The notes under the pieces: generated by a model | What the model was told of the DNA's origin: nothing | Database searches by the model: none | Seen by the model: only the letters and a program-made list of their open reading frames with translations | Shown: one piece after another, positions 48,726-57,148 of the stretch | Numbering within the stretch: position 1 is the stretch's first letter | Layout of the letters: each line of letters opens with the position of its first letter | Made by a program: the position numbers and the translations under genes | Assembly: GCA_003719395.1 (NCBI GenBank) | Contig: RHMC01000026.1 | Span: 1 to 58,249, forward strand | DNA length: 58,249 nucleotides | Source of the DNA: Streptomyces altiplanensis | Lineage (GTDB): Bacteria > Actinomycetota > Actinomycetes > Streptomycetales > Streptomycetaceae | Reading direction: 5' to 3'

Positions 48726-49373
48726 TCAGCTCGCCTTGGACGGACCCGAGGTGTCGACGGCCAGCGAGACGGCGAGCACGCCCAGCACGGTGCCCATCAT
48801 GTAGCGCTGCACCTTGAGCCAGGAGGGGCGGCGGGCGAGGAAGACGGCGATCGCGCCGGCCGCCAGGACGACGGCGAGGTTGACCGCGACGCTGACGACG
48901 ATCTGGACCGAGCCGAGAACGATGCCCTGGAGGAGGACGTGGCCCTTGTCCAGGTCGATGAACTGGGGAATGAGTGAGAGGTACATGATGGCGATCTTCG
49001 GGTTGAGCAGGTTCGTCATCAGCCCCATCGTGAACAGCTTGCGCGGTGAGTCGTGCGGCACGTCCTGTGGGGTGAAAACGGAGACACCACCCGGCTTGAG
49101 GGCGTTCCAGGCCAAGTAGGCGAGGTACGCGGCGCCCGCCAGCTTCACCGCGAAGTACAGCTCGGGTACGGCGGCGAAGGCGACCGACAGGCCCAGGTTC
49201 GCGGCGAGCAGGTACACCATGAAGCCGAGCGCCACACCGCCGAGGGAGATCATCCCGGCACGCCTGCCCTGGGTGATGCTGCGGGAGACCAGGTAGATCA
49301 TGTTCGGGCCGGGGGTGAGCACCATGCCGAGGGCCACCATCATCACGCCGAGGACCCCGCTCAGTTCAACCAT
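48726..49373 (-). CDS. LysE-family amino-acid exporter
   Basis: An intact 215-residue, six-helix translocator. GMVLTPGPNMIYLVSRSITQGRRAGMISLGGVALG is the LysE/RhtB signature, followed by KLAGAAYLAYLAWNALKPG and FTMGLMTNLLNPKIAIMYLSLIPQFI. It exports amino acids such as lysine, homoserine or threonine. ATG 49373. The gene is divergent from a MocR regulator with a repeat-rich, AT-rich control region between them, which probably governs both. Confidence 0.92.
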   Translation of the reverse strand: MVELSGVLGVMMVALGMVLTPGPNMIYLVSRSITQGRRAGMISLGGVALGFMVYLLAANLGLSVAFAAVPELYFAVKLAGAAYLAYLAWNALKPGGVSVFTPQDVPHDSPRKLFTMGLMTNLLNPKIAIMYLSLIPQFIDLDKGHVLLQGIVLGSVQIVVSVAVNLAVVLAAGAIAVFLARRPSWLKVQRYMMGTVLGVLAVSLAVDTSGPSKAS

Positions 49374-49532
49374 GAAAACGCCTCATCCGGTGTTGTGCGG
49401 TGCCGCCGTCCCCTGTCACGCCTCGGCGGCCTGCCCGAGCCCCTCCGCCACTTGCCGCGGTTCCTCGTCCGGGTGGCGCCGGGCGGCGTCCGACGGATCT
49501 GCTGGCCCCTCCCGCAGGAATGAATCGAGTCT

Positions 49533-49581
49533 ATTGCGAGCAATTACTCGATGCAATGCATACATTGCTCTCGGTGCAATG
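49533..49581. promoter_or_regulatory. AT-rich multi-site operator between LysE and MocR genes
   Basis: ATTGC-GA-GCAAT (49533-49544), GCAATG-CATA-CATTGC (49553-49568) and a further GCAATG (49576-49581) give five copies of the same half-site in alternating orientation within 49 bp, in a notably AT-rich island. It lies in the divergent region 52 bp before the MocR gene. MocR proteins usually bind paired repeats of this kind. Confidence 0.75.
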
Positions 49582-49632
49582 TGGTGGTTGGATGGGACGC
49601 CGGACGAGAGCCACCTGGACAACGGGAGAGCC

Positions 49633-50978
49633 GTGAGGAACTACCAGAGCGTCGCCGACACGGTGGCCGAGGAAATCGGATCCGGCACCCTCCGGCCCGG
49701 CGACCGCCTCCCCCCGCAACGCGAGTTCGCGCGGCAGCACGGCATCGCCGGTTCCACGGCCACGCGCGTATACCAGGAACTGGCCCGCCGGGGCCTGACG
49801 GTGGGTGAGGTGGGACGCGGCACCTTCGTCCGGGCGGCGCCCACGGGGCCCGCGGCCTCCGCCCCCGCGCTCACCGAACCCGCCGACAGCCGTATCGACC
49901 TGGTGCTCAACGCCCGGTCGTACCCGGGCAGAGCGAGCTCCTCGCCGAAGGGCTCGGCGGGCTGCTGCGGCCCGATGCCCTCGGGTGCGCTCTGCGACCG
50001 GTCGGCGCGTCCGGCCTCCCGGCCGTCCAGGAGTCCGCCGCCGACGTACTCTCCTGCGGCGGCTGGCGCCCGGACCCGGCGCGGATCCTGTTCGCGGGCA
50101 ACGGGCGGCAGGCGATCTCGGCCGTCGTCACCGCCCTGGTGCCGCCGGGCGCCCGGCTCGGCGTCGAGGAGCTCACCTACCCGGTCGTCAAGGCCGTCGC
50201 CGCCCGGCTCGGCATCACCCTCGTCCCGCTGGCCATGGACGGTGAGGGGCTGATCCCGGAGGCCGTCGAGGAGGCCCACGCCGCCGCCCCGCTGCACGCC
50301 GTCTACGTACAGCCGAGGCTGCACAACCCGCTGTCGCTCACCATGCCCGTCCGGCGCACCGAGCGGCTGGCCGACGTCCTGTTGAGACAGGGGATTCCCG
50401 CGATCGAGGACACCATCTGGGCCTTCCTCCGCGATGAACTCCCGCCGCTGGCCGCATACGCTCCCGAGTGCACCGTCCTGATCGACAGTCTGTCCAAGCG
50501 CATCGCACCCGGTCTGACCCTCGGCTTCGTGGTGGCGCCCGACGCCTGGGCGAGCGACATCCTCTCCACCCTGCGGTCGGGCGGCTGGGCCCCCATGCGG
50601 TTCGCCCTGGAGGCCGCCCACCGCTGGCAGCAGGGCGGCACCGTGAAGGCGCTGGTGGAGGCCAAGCAACGGGAAGCGGCGTACGGCAGGAGATCGCGGC
50701 TCGGCATCTCGCCGGATTCGCCGTACAGAGTGATCCGCGCTCCTACCACTGCTGGTGGCAGCTGCCCCGCCCGTGGCGCGCGGAGACTTTCGTCGCCGCC
50801 GCGGCCCGGCACGGTATCGGGGTGGTGCCCGCCCGCCCGCGTTCACCGTCGCCGCAGCCACGCCCCGAACGCCATCCGGCTGGGGCTCGCCTCACCCCGG
50901 CCCGATGTCCTCTCCCAGGCACTCGGCACGCTCGCCGGGCTCGCCCGGTCCTCGCCGGACGGCCTCGTCACCGATTGA
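49633..50978 (+). CDS. MocR-type GntR/aminotransferase regulator (frameshifts)
   Basis: About 448 residues. The GntR winged helix is VADTVAEEIGSGTLRPGDRLPPQREFARQHGIAGSTATRVYQELARRGL. The fold-type I aminotransferase domain shows ILFAGNGRQAISAV, YVQPRLHNPLSLTM, IEDTIWAF and the pyridoxal-phosphate lysine in IDSLSKRIAPGLTLGF. Frame changes near 49930, 50690 and 50835. GTG 49633 follows GGGAGAG. MocR proteins sense amino acids or vitamin B6 forms through the cofactor; here the divergent LysE exporter is the likely target. Confidence 0.88.
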
Positions 50979-51392
50979 CGACCGACTGCGTGAACGCGGC
51001 TGAGAAGTCCGGCAGTCCGGAGTACGGACCGTCGGTGCCGCGGGCCGCTCCGCGCGTCTCCCGGCATCTCCGCTCGAACTCCTCGAAGCCATCGCCCCGT
51101 TGACCGTTCCACGAAGGAAGCCGCCTGGAGCACCGGCCACGAGCACGGGCGCTCCGGCCCGCCACCCGAACCGGCGGTCAGGCCGCCGTCCGCCTCGCGC
51201 CAGTGGATGGTGGCGGAACGGCCGTAGAGGAGGCCGACGACGGCCGTACGCAGGTGCCGGTGCAGATCGCGACGAACCTCGCGCCGGGGCGGACGGTGTC
51301 CAGAGTCAGAACACCGACACGGTGCACAGCCAGGGTCTTCGGAACGTGGCGATCACGCCGCCACCGGGGCCCTGCCGGTCAAGGAGGGGAGC
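50979..51392. other. Region with unrecognised remnants
   Basis: 414 bp. Minus-strand frames give coding-like but unmatched pieces (GDGFEEFERRCRETRGA, DGPYSGLPDFSAAFTQS and, farther, LLYGRSATIHWREADGG). These may be parts of one broken gene of about 130 residues ending near 50976. I cannot name it. The DUF1269 ribosome site AAGGAGGGGAGC lies at the right edge. Confidence 0.35.
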
Positions 51393-51884
51393 ATGTCCGA
51401 ACTCATGGTTATTGGCTACGAGGAACGCTCAGCCGCCAACAAGGCATTCAAGGCAGTGCAGGAACTGCAGAACAATCTCGTCGTCCAACTCAACGGGCTC
51501 GCTGTCGTCTCGGTGGACGAAGACGGCGAGACTCATGTGGACACTCCCGCCAGGAGCGAGAAAGTGGCCAAGTCGGCCACTGCGGGTGCTCTGTGGGGCC
51601 TGGTCTTCGGGATGCTCATCCTCACGCCAGGTATCGGAGTGGTGGGCGCCGCGCTCGGTGGGCTCTTCGGCAAGCTGAGCCACATGGGTGTCGACAACGA
51701 CTTCCGGGGAAAAGTTCAGTCCCTCCTCAAGCCCGGCTCCGCTGCCGTCGTGATCATGGCTTCAAAGATCACCGAGGACAAGTTCGCCGCTGCCCTGCAG
51801 CCCTACGGTGGGACCGTCCTTAAGACGCCGCTCGCGGAGCGGGACGAGAGAGAGCTTGCGGAGCAGCTCGCCGGCACTCAGTAG
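51393..51884 (+). CDS. DUF1269 membrane-associated protein
   Basis: An intact 163-residue protein with a very strong ribosome site. MSELMVIGYEERSAANKAFKAVQELQ, then a glycine-rich hydrophobic hairpin (SATAGALWGLVFGMLILTPGIGVVGAALGGLFGKL), and a C-terminal ferredoxin-like part (SAAVVIMASKITEDKFAAALQPYGGTVLKTPL) define DUF1269. Members are membrane-proximal stress proteins of unknown mechanism. It ends about 20 bp before the truncated sigma factor on the other strand. Confidence 0.9.
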   Translation: MSELMVIGYEERSAANKAFKAVQELQNNLVVQLNGLAVVSVDEDGETHVDTPARSEKVAKSATAGALWGLVFGMLILTPGIGVVGAALGGLFGKLSHMGVDNDFRGKVQSLLKPGSAAVVIMASKITEDKFAAALQPYGGTVLKTPLAERDERELAEQLAGTQ

Positions 51885-52243
51885 GACCCTGCTCGTGGCT
51901 GGACAGCGGAGACCGATTGGCGCTGCCCGAACGTGTCGGCCGGGCCGAGCATCGGGCCGCCGTCGAGGAGCGGTTCGGGCAGCCAAGCGCCGACGGCGCG
52001 TTCGCGGCGGGCCCGTGCCGAACGGAGCCGGTCGAGGCACAGGTGGGTGACGACCGTGGTCAGCCGTGCTTCCGGCACCTCGATCCGCTGCCGGTCGGCG
52101 GCCTGCCCGTGCAGGAACGCGTCCCGCGCGGCGTCTTCGGCGTCGGCGGCGGAGCCCAGCAGCCGGTGCGCCAGCGAGGCCGGCCGGTGCCGGCCGGCCT
52201 CGAACCGGCTGGTGCCGAAGCGATCGGCGGTGGCGCTGTCCAC
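51878..52243 (-). pseudogene. ECF41/SigJ-type sigma factor, C-terminal half missing
   Basis: About 121 residues of an extracytoplasmic-function sigma factor. ASLAHRLLGSAADAEDAARDAFL is region 2.2-2.4 and EVPEARLTTVVTHLCLDRLRSARARRER leads to GAWLPEPLLDGGPMLGPADTF, the linker typical of ECF41/SigJ. Region 4 and the SnoaL-like C-terminal extension are gone: after QRQSVS the sequence is unrelated and stops. GTG 52243 lies 11 bases past the oxidoreductase stop, so the two are an operon, as expected for ECF41 with an oxidoreductase partner. Confidence 0.7.
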
Positions 52244-52253
52244 GCGGACCGCC

Positions 52254-53454
52254 CTAGGCGGCAACGGGGTTCTCTGCGGTCGCGTCCGGCGCGGCGGCCA
52301 GGCGGTGCTTGCGCCTGGGCAGGCCGAAGGTCGGGTGCGAGACGCCCCACAGCGAGATGTTGAGGATGCCCGCCTTGATCCGCGCGGCCCTCCGGCCGCC
52401 CATGTACTTCGGCTTCGCTCGCGCTTCGTCGTCGACCATCTGCAGGATTCCGTCCCGTCGGCCGAGGCTGATGTGATTGCCCACGTAGGGCAGCTTGACG
52501 TTCGCGGTCTTGCGGCCGGTCAGGCGTCCCACGATCGCCTCCGTGGCCTGCTGGCCGGTGGAGCCCGCCGAAGCGCAGGACATCGGCATCGGCGGCCGTT
52601 GTCGCCGATGACGTAGGCGCTGTCACCGGCGGCGTAGACGTCCGGGTGCGAGGCGAGGCATGGTGCGATCGACGACGATCCGGCCGTTCTCGGTGACCTC
52701 CAGCCCGCCGGCGGCGGCGATGGGGCCGACCGCGAACCCGGCCGTCCACACGGTCGCGTCGGAGGCCAGGGCGCTGCCGTCGGCGCACCGCACCCGCGTC
52801 GCTTCGACGGCTTCGACGCATGTGTGCTCCAGGACGGAGATGCCCAGCCGGTCGCAGGCCCGGCGCAGGTGGCTGCGGGCTCCGGCGGAGAGCCGGGCGC
52901 CCAGCTCTTCGCGGGCGATCAGCGTCACCGACAGGCCGGGCCGGGTACTCGGCGATCTCGGTGGCGGTCTCGATGCCGGTCAGCCCGTCGCCGACGACCA
53001 GCACACTCCCGCCCTCGTCCCGCCGGCCCAGGCTGTCCAGGCGCTCGCGCAGGCGCAGCGCCGAGGGCCGGCCGGCGACGTCGAAGGCGTGCTCGGCCAC
53101 GCCGGGGACGCCGTGGTCGGAGACGTGGCTGCCGAGCGCGTAGAGAAGCGTGTCGTAACCGAGCTCGTCGCCGCCGTCGGCGCCGGCCACGGCGACGGCC
53201 TGGCGCTCGGGGTCGACGGCGGCGACACGGGCCAGGCGCAGCCGTATCCCCGTGCCCGCGAAGACGTCGGCGAGCTGTGGAGCCTTAATCTCCCGGCCGG
53301 CCGCGAGCTGGTGCAGCCGCAGCCGCTCGACGAAGTCCGGCTCGGCGTTGACGACGGTGATCCCGGTGTCCGCCGGGGACAGCCGGCGGGCCAGGTTCCC
53401 GGCCGCGTAGGCCCCGGCATAGCCCGCGCCGAGGATGACGATGTGGTGCTTCAT
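52254..53454 (-). CDS. NAD(P)/FAD-dependent oxidoreductase, NDH-2-like (frameshifts)
   Basis: About 400 residues. The FAD-binding motif is HHIVILGAGYAGAYAAGNLA and the NAD(P) motif SVLVVGDGLTGIETATEIAE. The second FAD contact reads DVYAAGDSAYVIGDNG, followed by GSTGQQATEAIVG and YVGNHISLGRRDGILQMVD. Frame changes near 52940, 52640 and 52590. ATG 53454. In ECF41 loci such oxidoreductases are the direct targets of the sigma factor. The substrate is unknown; quinone or small-molecule reduction is likely. Confidence 0.83.
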
Positions 53455-53635
53455 GTGCTGCTCCTGTCGGTTCGCTTGCTCCTGGTGACTTGAGCGGAGC
53501 GGCGCCCCGATTACTGACAGGAAAAACATGTGACGTGAGTCACACGGCGGCAGGGCTGTCGCCCCACGATGCTCGCGACGCCGAGGCAGCGCAGACGCAA
53601 GCCGAGCTGAACGAGGTGGTCTGACGCCGATCGCT

Positions 53636-53662
53636 GTCGACATCGACATCGACATCGACGTC
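53636..53662 (+). repeat. GACATC hexamer repeat at the gene start
   Basis: Three to four copies of GACATC encode (Asp-Ile)n in the N-terminus of the XRE-type protein. Relatives commonly show a single DID, so copies appear to have been added. Confidence 0.7.
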
Positions 53663-53857
53663 ATGCTCGCCAAGCGGAAGATGTCCCTGAGCGAACTTGC
53701 CGAACGCGTCGGCGTCACACCCGCCGGCCTGGCCGTGCTGAAGAATGGCCGCGCCAAAGCCCTCCGCCTCACCACCCTCGCCGCACTCTGCGAAGCCCTC
53801 GACTGCCGGCCCGGCGACCTGCTGCGCCGGGAGACCGCGGACGCCGCGGGCGCGTGA
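53663..53857 (+). CDS. Small XRE-type helix-turn-helix protein (YozG-like)
   Basis: 64 residues from ATG 53663: MLAKRKMSLSELAERVGVTPAGLAVLKNGRAKALRL and a C-terminal ALCEALDCRPGDLLRRE form a complete Cro/C1-type domain of the YozG group. The reading stays open upstream through PIAVDIDIDIDV, which matches the usual N-terminus of these proteins, but the codon where ATG is expected (53624) is ACG. A GAGGTGG ribosome site sits before it. So the true start may be mutated, CTG 53621, or 53663. Confidence 0.75.
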   Translation: MLAKRKMSLSELAERVGVTPAGLAVLKNGRAKALRLTTLAALCEALDCRPGDLLRRETADAAGA

Positions 53858-53910
53858 TGGCCACGGGCCGCCGGGACCTGCGACGCGGCGACCGTTTCTC
53901 CGTACCGGTA

Positions 53911-54030
53911 TCAGACCATTGCGGGGCCGGCTCGGGGGTGGATCTCCCGGCGCAGCTCGGGGCCGGCGAGGTGGTCACGGACGAAGACGGGGCGGACCGC
54001 GCGGCCGAGTTCTTCGCGTGTGAGGACTGA
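53911..54030 (-). pseudogene. Possible Tn3-type transposase remnant
   Basis: Minus-strand piece VFVRDHLAGPELRREIH resembles the region near the end of Tn3-family transposases that precedes the GLxVVENWN motif, which is not present here. Only some 35 residues can be followed. This is a weak call. Confidence 0.25.
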
Positions 54031-54058
54031 GTACCTCTGCGGTGGGCAGGCGAGTGGA

Positions 54059-54295
54059 ATGGCTGACCTTGGAGAGATCCTGCAAGTAACCATGCGCCGC
54101 CGTCGCCTGACCGTGCAGGCCCTCGCGGAGCGAACCGGAATCCGTACGCCACGGATCAGGGCGTTCGTGGAGGACGGGGCGAGCGGCCCCGTCCATCCCA
54201 CGGAGCAGGAGCTGGCCGAACTCGCCGGCGCCCTGGGGCTGCCGCTGCCCGACGTCCTTCACGCAGCCCGGGTTCTCGGCAAGGCCCTGGCCTGA
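54059..54295 (+). CDS. Small helix-turn-helix protein
   Basis: 78 residues: GEILQVTMRRRRLTVQALAERTGIRTPRIRAFVED, then HPTEQELAELAGALGLPLPDVLHAAR. The pattern is a lambda-repressor-like XRE domain with a longer second half. ATG 54059 was chosen as the start of the conserved domain; an in-frame GTG at 54020 is possible. It lies 200 bp after another small XRE gene, and both may be remnants of a mobile element's control region. Confidence 0.7.
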   Translation: MADLGEILQVTMRRRRLTVQALAERTGIRTPRIRAFVEDGASGPVHPTEQELAELAGALGLPLPDVLHAARVLGKALA

Positions 54296-54311
54296 CACTG
54301 TTCTGGTGTTC

Positions 54312-54452
54312 ATGGCAGTGATCGCGGTGCTGCTGCCGGCGCTCTTCCTCTGCTTGGTGCTTGTGCTGGGCCGGTACGAGGAACGCCTGTTCGCGCCCTT
54401 GCCTGCCCGACGGCACCGCCACTCCCGCAGAGCCCGGCACGCGCGACGATGA
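54312..54452 (+). CDS. 46-residue single-pass membrane protein
   Basis: A short ORF, ATG 54312 to TGA 54450-54452. It has one clear membrane helix (AVIAVLLPALFLCLVLVLG), then RYEERLFAP and an Arg/His-rich cytoplasmic tail. Small Streptomyces proteins with this layout (helix followed by GRYEE) are common and uncharacterised. It lies 16 bp after the small XRE gene and may be co-transcribed with it. Confidence 0.65.
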   Translation: MAVIAVLLPALFLCLVLVLGRYEERLFAPLPARRHRHSRRARHARR

Positions 54453-55122
54453 GACAGAAGCCCGCCCCCTGCGCCGAGCCCCTGTCGCCGTTCTCGGGCC
54501 GGGTCCTGACAGAACGTCCGTGCCCGCCCACAGCCTTGCAAGCCGATGGGCGGGCGCGGAAACACACCAGCGGACGCCCCGAAGGCGCGTGGCTGTGCGG
54601 TCGGCGTCGGCGGTCGTCGTGTTCGGCGACGGCTTCGGCCCCGGTCCGCTCCTTGCGCATGTCACCGGTGGCGGTCCCCTCCTCCGTGTGCTCTTCGGGC
54701 ATGAGGCGTACTCGTTCGACCGGTACCGCCTCGGTCTCGACGGCCGGCCGCTCCTGCTGCTCTTCGGTGACACGTACTGACGCAGCCTCGCCCGGCCGGC
54801 TTGCCGGCGCTCGGTACCGACGTGGAGTCACTCCTCGGAGCGGGTCGTCGCACCGTCACCGGAGGGCGCGGAGCGGACCTCGCCGCAGGCCGCTTCGGTG
54901 GCGGAGGCGCACTGGTACCCGTACCGGTGCCGGTGCGGGCCCATCCGCCCCGGCCAGACCTGTTGGCCTGTTGGCCTGTTGGCACTCTTCCTCCGAAGAA
55001 CTCGCTGTGCCGACAGGGCAGCGCCGGGAGACCCGCACGAGACCGCATCCGTAGTCGCGAGGAGCGACGCCCGGAGCGGAGAACGATGTTCAGGACCCAG
55101 CGTTTCCGGTTACCCGGGTGCC
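54453..55122. other. Gene-poor stretch apart from the DUF2382 fragment
   Basis: Apart from the fragment on the minus strand, nothing recognisable is seen. TGTTGGCC occurs three times in tandem at about 54960-54983. The right end contains the promoter region of the BrkB-like gene. Confidence 0.5.
54604..54815 (-). pseudogene. DUF2382 (PRC-barrel-type protein) fragment
   Basis: Minus-strand piece SVRVTEEQQERPAVETEAVPVERVRLMPEE and GTATGDMRKERTG carries the repeated ERPVVEKEAVPVERVRL motif of DUF2382. The PRC barrel that normally precedes it is absent and the frame continues into unrelated sequence. A remnant of a stress-type protein. Confidence 0.55.
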
Positions 55123-56193
55123 ATGGCATCAATGTGGCAGCGAAAGCATGACGATACGCGGCACCGGCGGACAGACCGTGGAACGGAGCCGGATTCCGGT
55201 ACCGGCTCGGAGCCCGGTCCGGACCCTCAGGTGGAGCGCGACGCACCGGACCAGCCGACCGAGATGCGAACGAAGTCGTGGTGGGCGGTGCTCAAGCGGA
55301 CGGTGGCGGAGTTCAAGGACGACGAGCTGGCCGACCGCGCCGCAGCGCTGACCTACTACGGGGTGCTGGCACTTTTCCCCGCTCTGCTGGTACTGGTCTC
55401 GCTACTGGGCATCGCCGGTGAATCAGCGACCAAGAGCATCCTGGACAACCTCAAGCAGATGACCCCCGGCTCGGCGCGGGACATCATCTCCAGCGCGGTC
55501 ACCCAACTGCAGGGCAACGGCGGCACCGGATCCGTCCTGGCGATCGTCGGCCTGCTGGGCGCGCTGTGGTCGGCGTCCGGCTATGTGGCGGCGTTCATCC
55601 GCTCCTCCAACGCCGTCTACGACATGCCGGAGGGCCGGCCGGTGTGGAAGGTACTGCCGGTGCGGGTGGGCGTCACCCTGGTGCTGATGGTCATGGCGTG
55701 CGTCAGCGCGCTCATCGTGGTGTTCACCGGCGGACTCGCCCAGCACATGGGCACGGCGCTGGGCATAGGAGACTCCGCTCTGACGGTGTGGTCGATCGCC
55801 AAGTGGCCCGTACTGGTCCTCCTCGTCACCATCATGATCGCGATCCTCTACTGGGCCTCCCCCAACGTCAGGGGCCGCGGCTTCGCGTGGGTCACCCCTG
55901 GCAGCTTCCTCGCCCTGGTCGTCTGGATGATCGCCTCGGCCGGCTTCGCCCTGTACGTGGCGAACTTCGCCTCCTACAACAAGACCTACGGCACCCTCGC
56001 CGGAGTGATCATCTTTCTGGTCTGGCTGTGGATCACGAACCTGGCGGTCCTCCTCGGCCTCGAGTTCGACGCGGAGATGGCCCGCGAGCGGGCCATCATC
56101 GGCGGCCACCCCGAGCACGAGGAGCCGTACGTCCAGCCCCGCGACACCCGCAAATGGACCGACGACGACCGCAGGGAAATGGCCGGCAACTAG
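55123..56193 (+). CDS. YihY/BrkB-like membrane protein
   Basis: An intact protein of about 356 residues. A 50-residue acidic cytoplasmic N-terminus precedes the conserved block WAVLKRTVAEFKDDELADRAAALTYYGVLALFPALLVLVSLLG. Six helices follow with ALWSASGYVAAFIRSSNAVYD, ILYWASPNVRGRGFAWVTPGS and NFASYNKTYGTLAGVIIFLVWLWITNLAVLLGLEFDAEMARER. The role of this family is unsettled; it may be a lipid- or envelope-linked membrane protein. ATG 55123 opens the frame; a start at ATG 55132 or 55264 is possible. A PAP2 phosphatase gene follows 74 bp downstream. Confidence 0.9.
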   Translation: MASMWQRKHDDTRHRRTDRGTEPDSGTGSEPGPDPQVERDAPDQPTEMRTKSWWAVLKRTVAEFKDDELADRAAALTYYGVLALFPALLVLVSLLGIAGESATKSILDNLKQMTPGSARDIISSAVTQLQGNGGTGSVLAIVGLLGALWSASGYVAAFIRSSNAVYDMPEGRPVWKVLPVRVGVTLVLMVMACVSALIVVFTGGLAQHMGTALGIGDSALTVWSIAKWPVLVLLVTIMIAILYWASPNVRGRGFAWVTPGSFLALVVWMIASAGFALYVANFASYNKTYGTLAGVIIFLVWLWITNLAVLLGLEFDAEMARERAIIGGHPEHEEPYVQPRDTRKWTDDDRREMAGN

Positions 56194-56267
56194 CCCGGCT
56201 CCGCCGGGCCCCGGCACACGCCGATCGGACTGGCGTAGGAACGCGGACGGCGGGGAAGCAGACGATC

Positions 56268-56813
56268 ATGCGTCTACTTCATGACTTCCAGGGCCTCGAC
56301 CGGCAGCTGACCCGCCGAGCCGCCTCCTGGGACTCGCCCTGGGCCCGGCAAGTGCTGCCGGCGGTTGAGTCCGCAGCGGAGAAAACGAAACTCTGGTGGG
56401 GCACCGCCCTGGTCATGGCCGCCACGGGCGGGCACACCGAGCGCAAAGCCGCAGCGGCGGGCCTGGCCAGCATGCTCACCGCGCAGGTGATCGGCAACGG
56501 GGGGTGCAAGCAGTTGTACGAGCGGCGCAGACCTCCCGTGGAGATGATTCCGCACGACGACGCCGAGGACCGGCCGGACAGCTCTTCCTTCCCCTCCGGA
56601 CACACCGCGGCCGCCGTGGGCTTCACCGCCGCGGTGGCCCTCATCTCCCCATGGTGGGGAGCGGCCGCCTCGGTCCCCGCCGCGATGGTGGCCGTGGAGC
56701 GTGTCCACAGCGGAGCGCACTACCCCAGCGACGTCGCGGTCGGCGCCGCCATCGGACTGACCAGCGCCTGGCTGGTCCACCGCGCACCTCGGCTGCTCCG
56801 CAGGCTGCTGTAA
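56268..56813 (+). CDS. PAP2-type phosphatase
   Basis: An intact 181-residue membrane phosphatase. The three signature motifs are KQLYERRRP, SSFPSGHTAAAVGF and ERVHSGAHYPSDVAVG, giving the catalytic His pair and phosphate-binding Arg/Lys. It dephosphorylates lipid phosphates such as undecaprenyl pyrophosphate or phosphatidic acid at the membrane. ATG 56268. Placement after a BrkB-like gene and before the YegP/holin operon points to an envelope or stress context. Confidence 0.9.
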   Translation: MRLLHDFQGLDRQLTRRAASWDSPWARQVLPAVESAAEKTKLWWGTALVMAATGGHTERKAAAAGLASMLTAQVIGNGGCKQLYERRRPPVEMIPHDDAEDRPDSSSFPSGHTAAAVGFTAAVALISPWWGAAASVPAAMVAVERVHSGAHYPSDVAVGAAIGLTSAWLVHRAPRLLRRLL

Positions 56814-56911
56814 CCCCCTGTACGGGCTGCCGGCCACCCGCATGGCTGGGCAGAGCTCGGGTAGGCGGCGAAGAACGCCTCGTACCCGATACGAACGGAG
56901 AGTCAGGTGTC

Positions 56912-57148
56912 ATGGCGGCACGCTTTGCGGTACGGCACCAGCCCGGCAAGGGCTGCCACTTCGCACTGATCCTCACCAGCGAGTACCACGAAACCCACCG
57001 CGCCCGCCTGAACGGCATCAACTCCGTCAAACGCAACGCCGACGCGCCCGTCCACGACGTCGCCCCGGGTGCCGGCAAAGGAAGCCGACGCCCGGGGCAC
57101 GTCTACGGCGTGTCCCGGCTGAGCATGGAAAGGCAGGTAGGACGATGA
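56912..57148 (+). CDS. YegP-like DUF1508 protein, shortened
   Basis: 78 residues. FALILTSEYHETHRARLNGINSVKRNA matches the YegP core (strand, then TSxxYxxxxxALNGIxSVxxNA). Between CHFAL and ILTSE some six residues usual in the family (the AANGQV turn) are missing. The C-terminus is Gly/Arg-rich. The stop overlaps the next ATG (ATGA), so it is coupled to the holin-X gene. ATG 56912. Confidence 0.7.
   Translation: MAARFAVRHQPGKGCHFALILTSEYHETHRARLNGINSVKRNADAPVHDVAPGAGKGSRRPGHVYGVSRLSMERQVGR

Noticed and set aside
54960..54983. TGTTGGCC triplicate as a regulatory array
   Set aside because: Three 8-bp copies in a gene-poor stretch without an adjacent promoter; most likely simple slippage.
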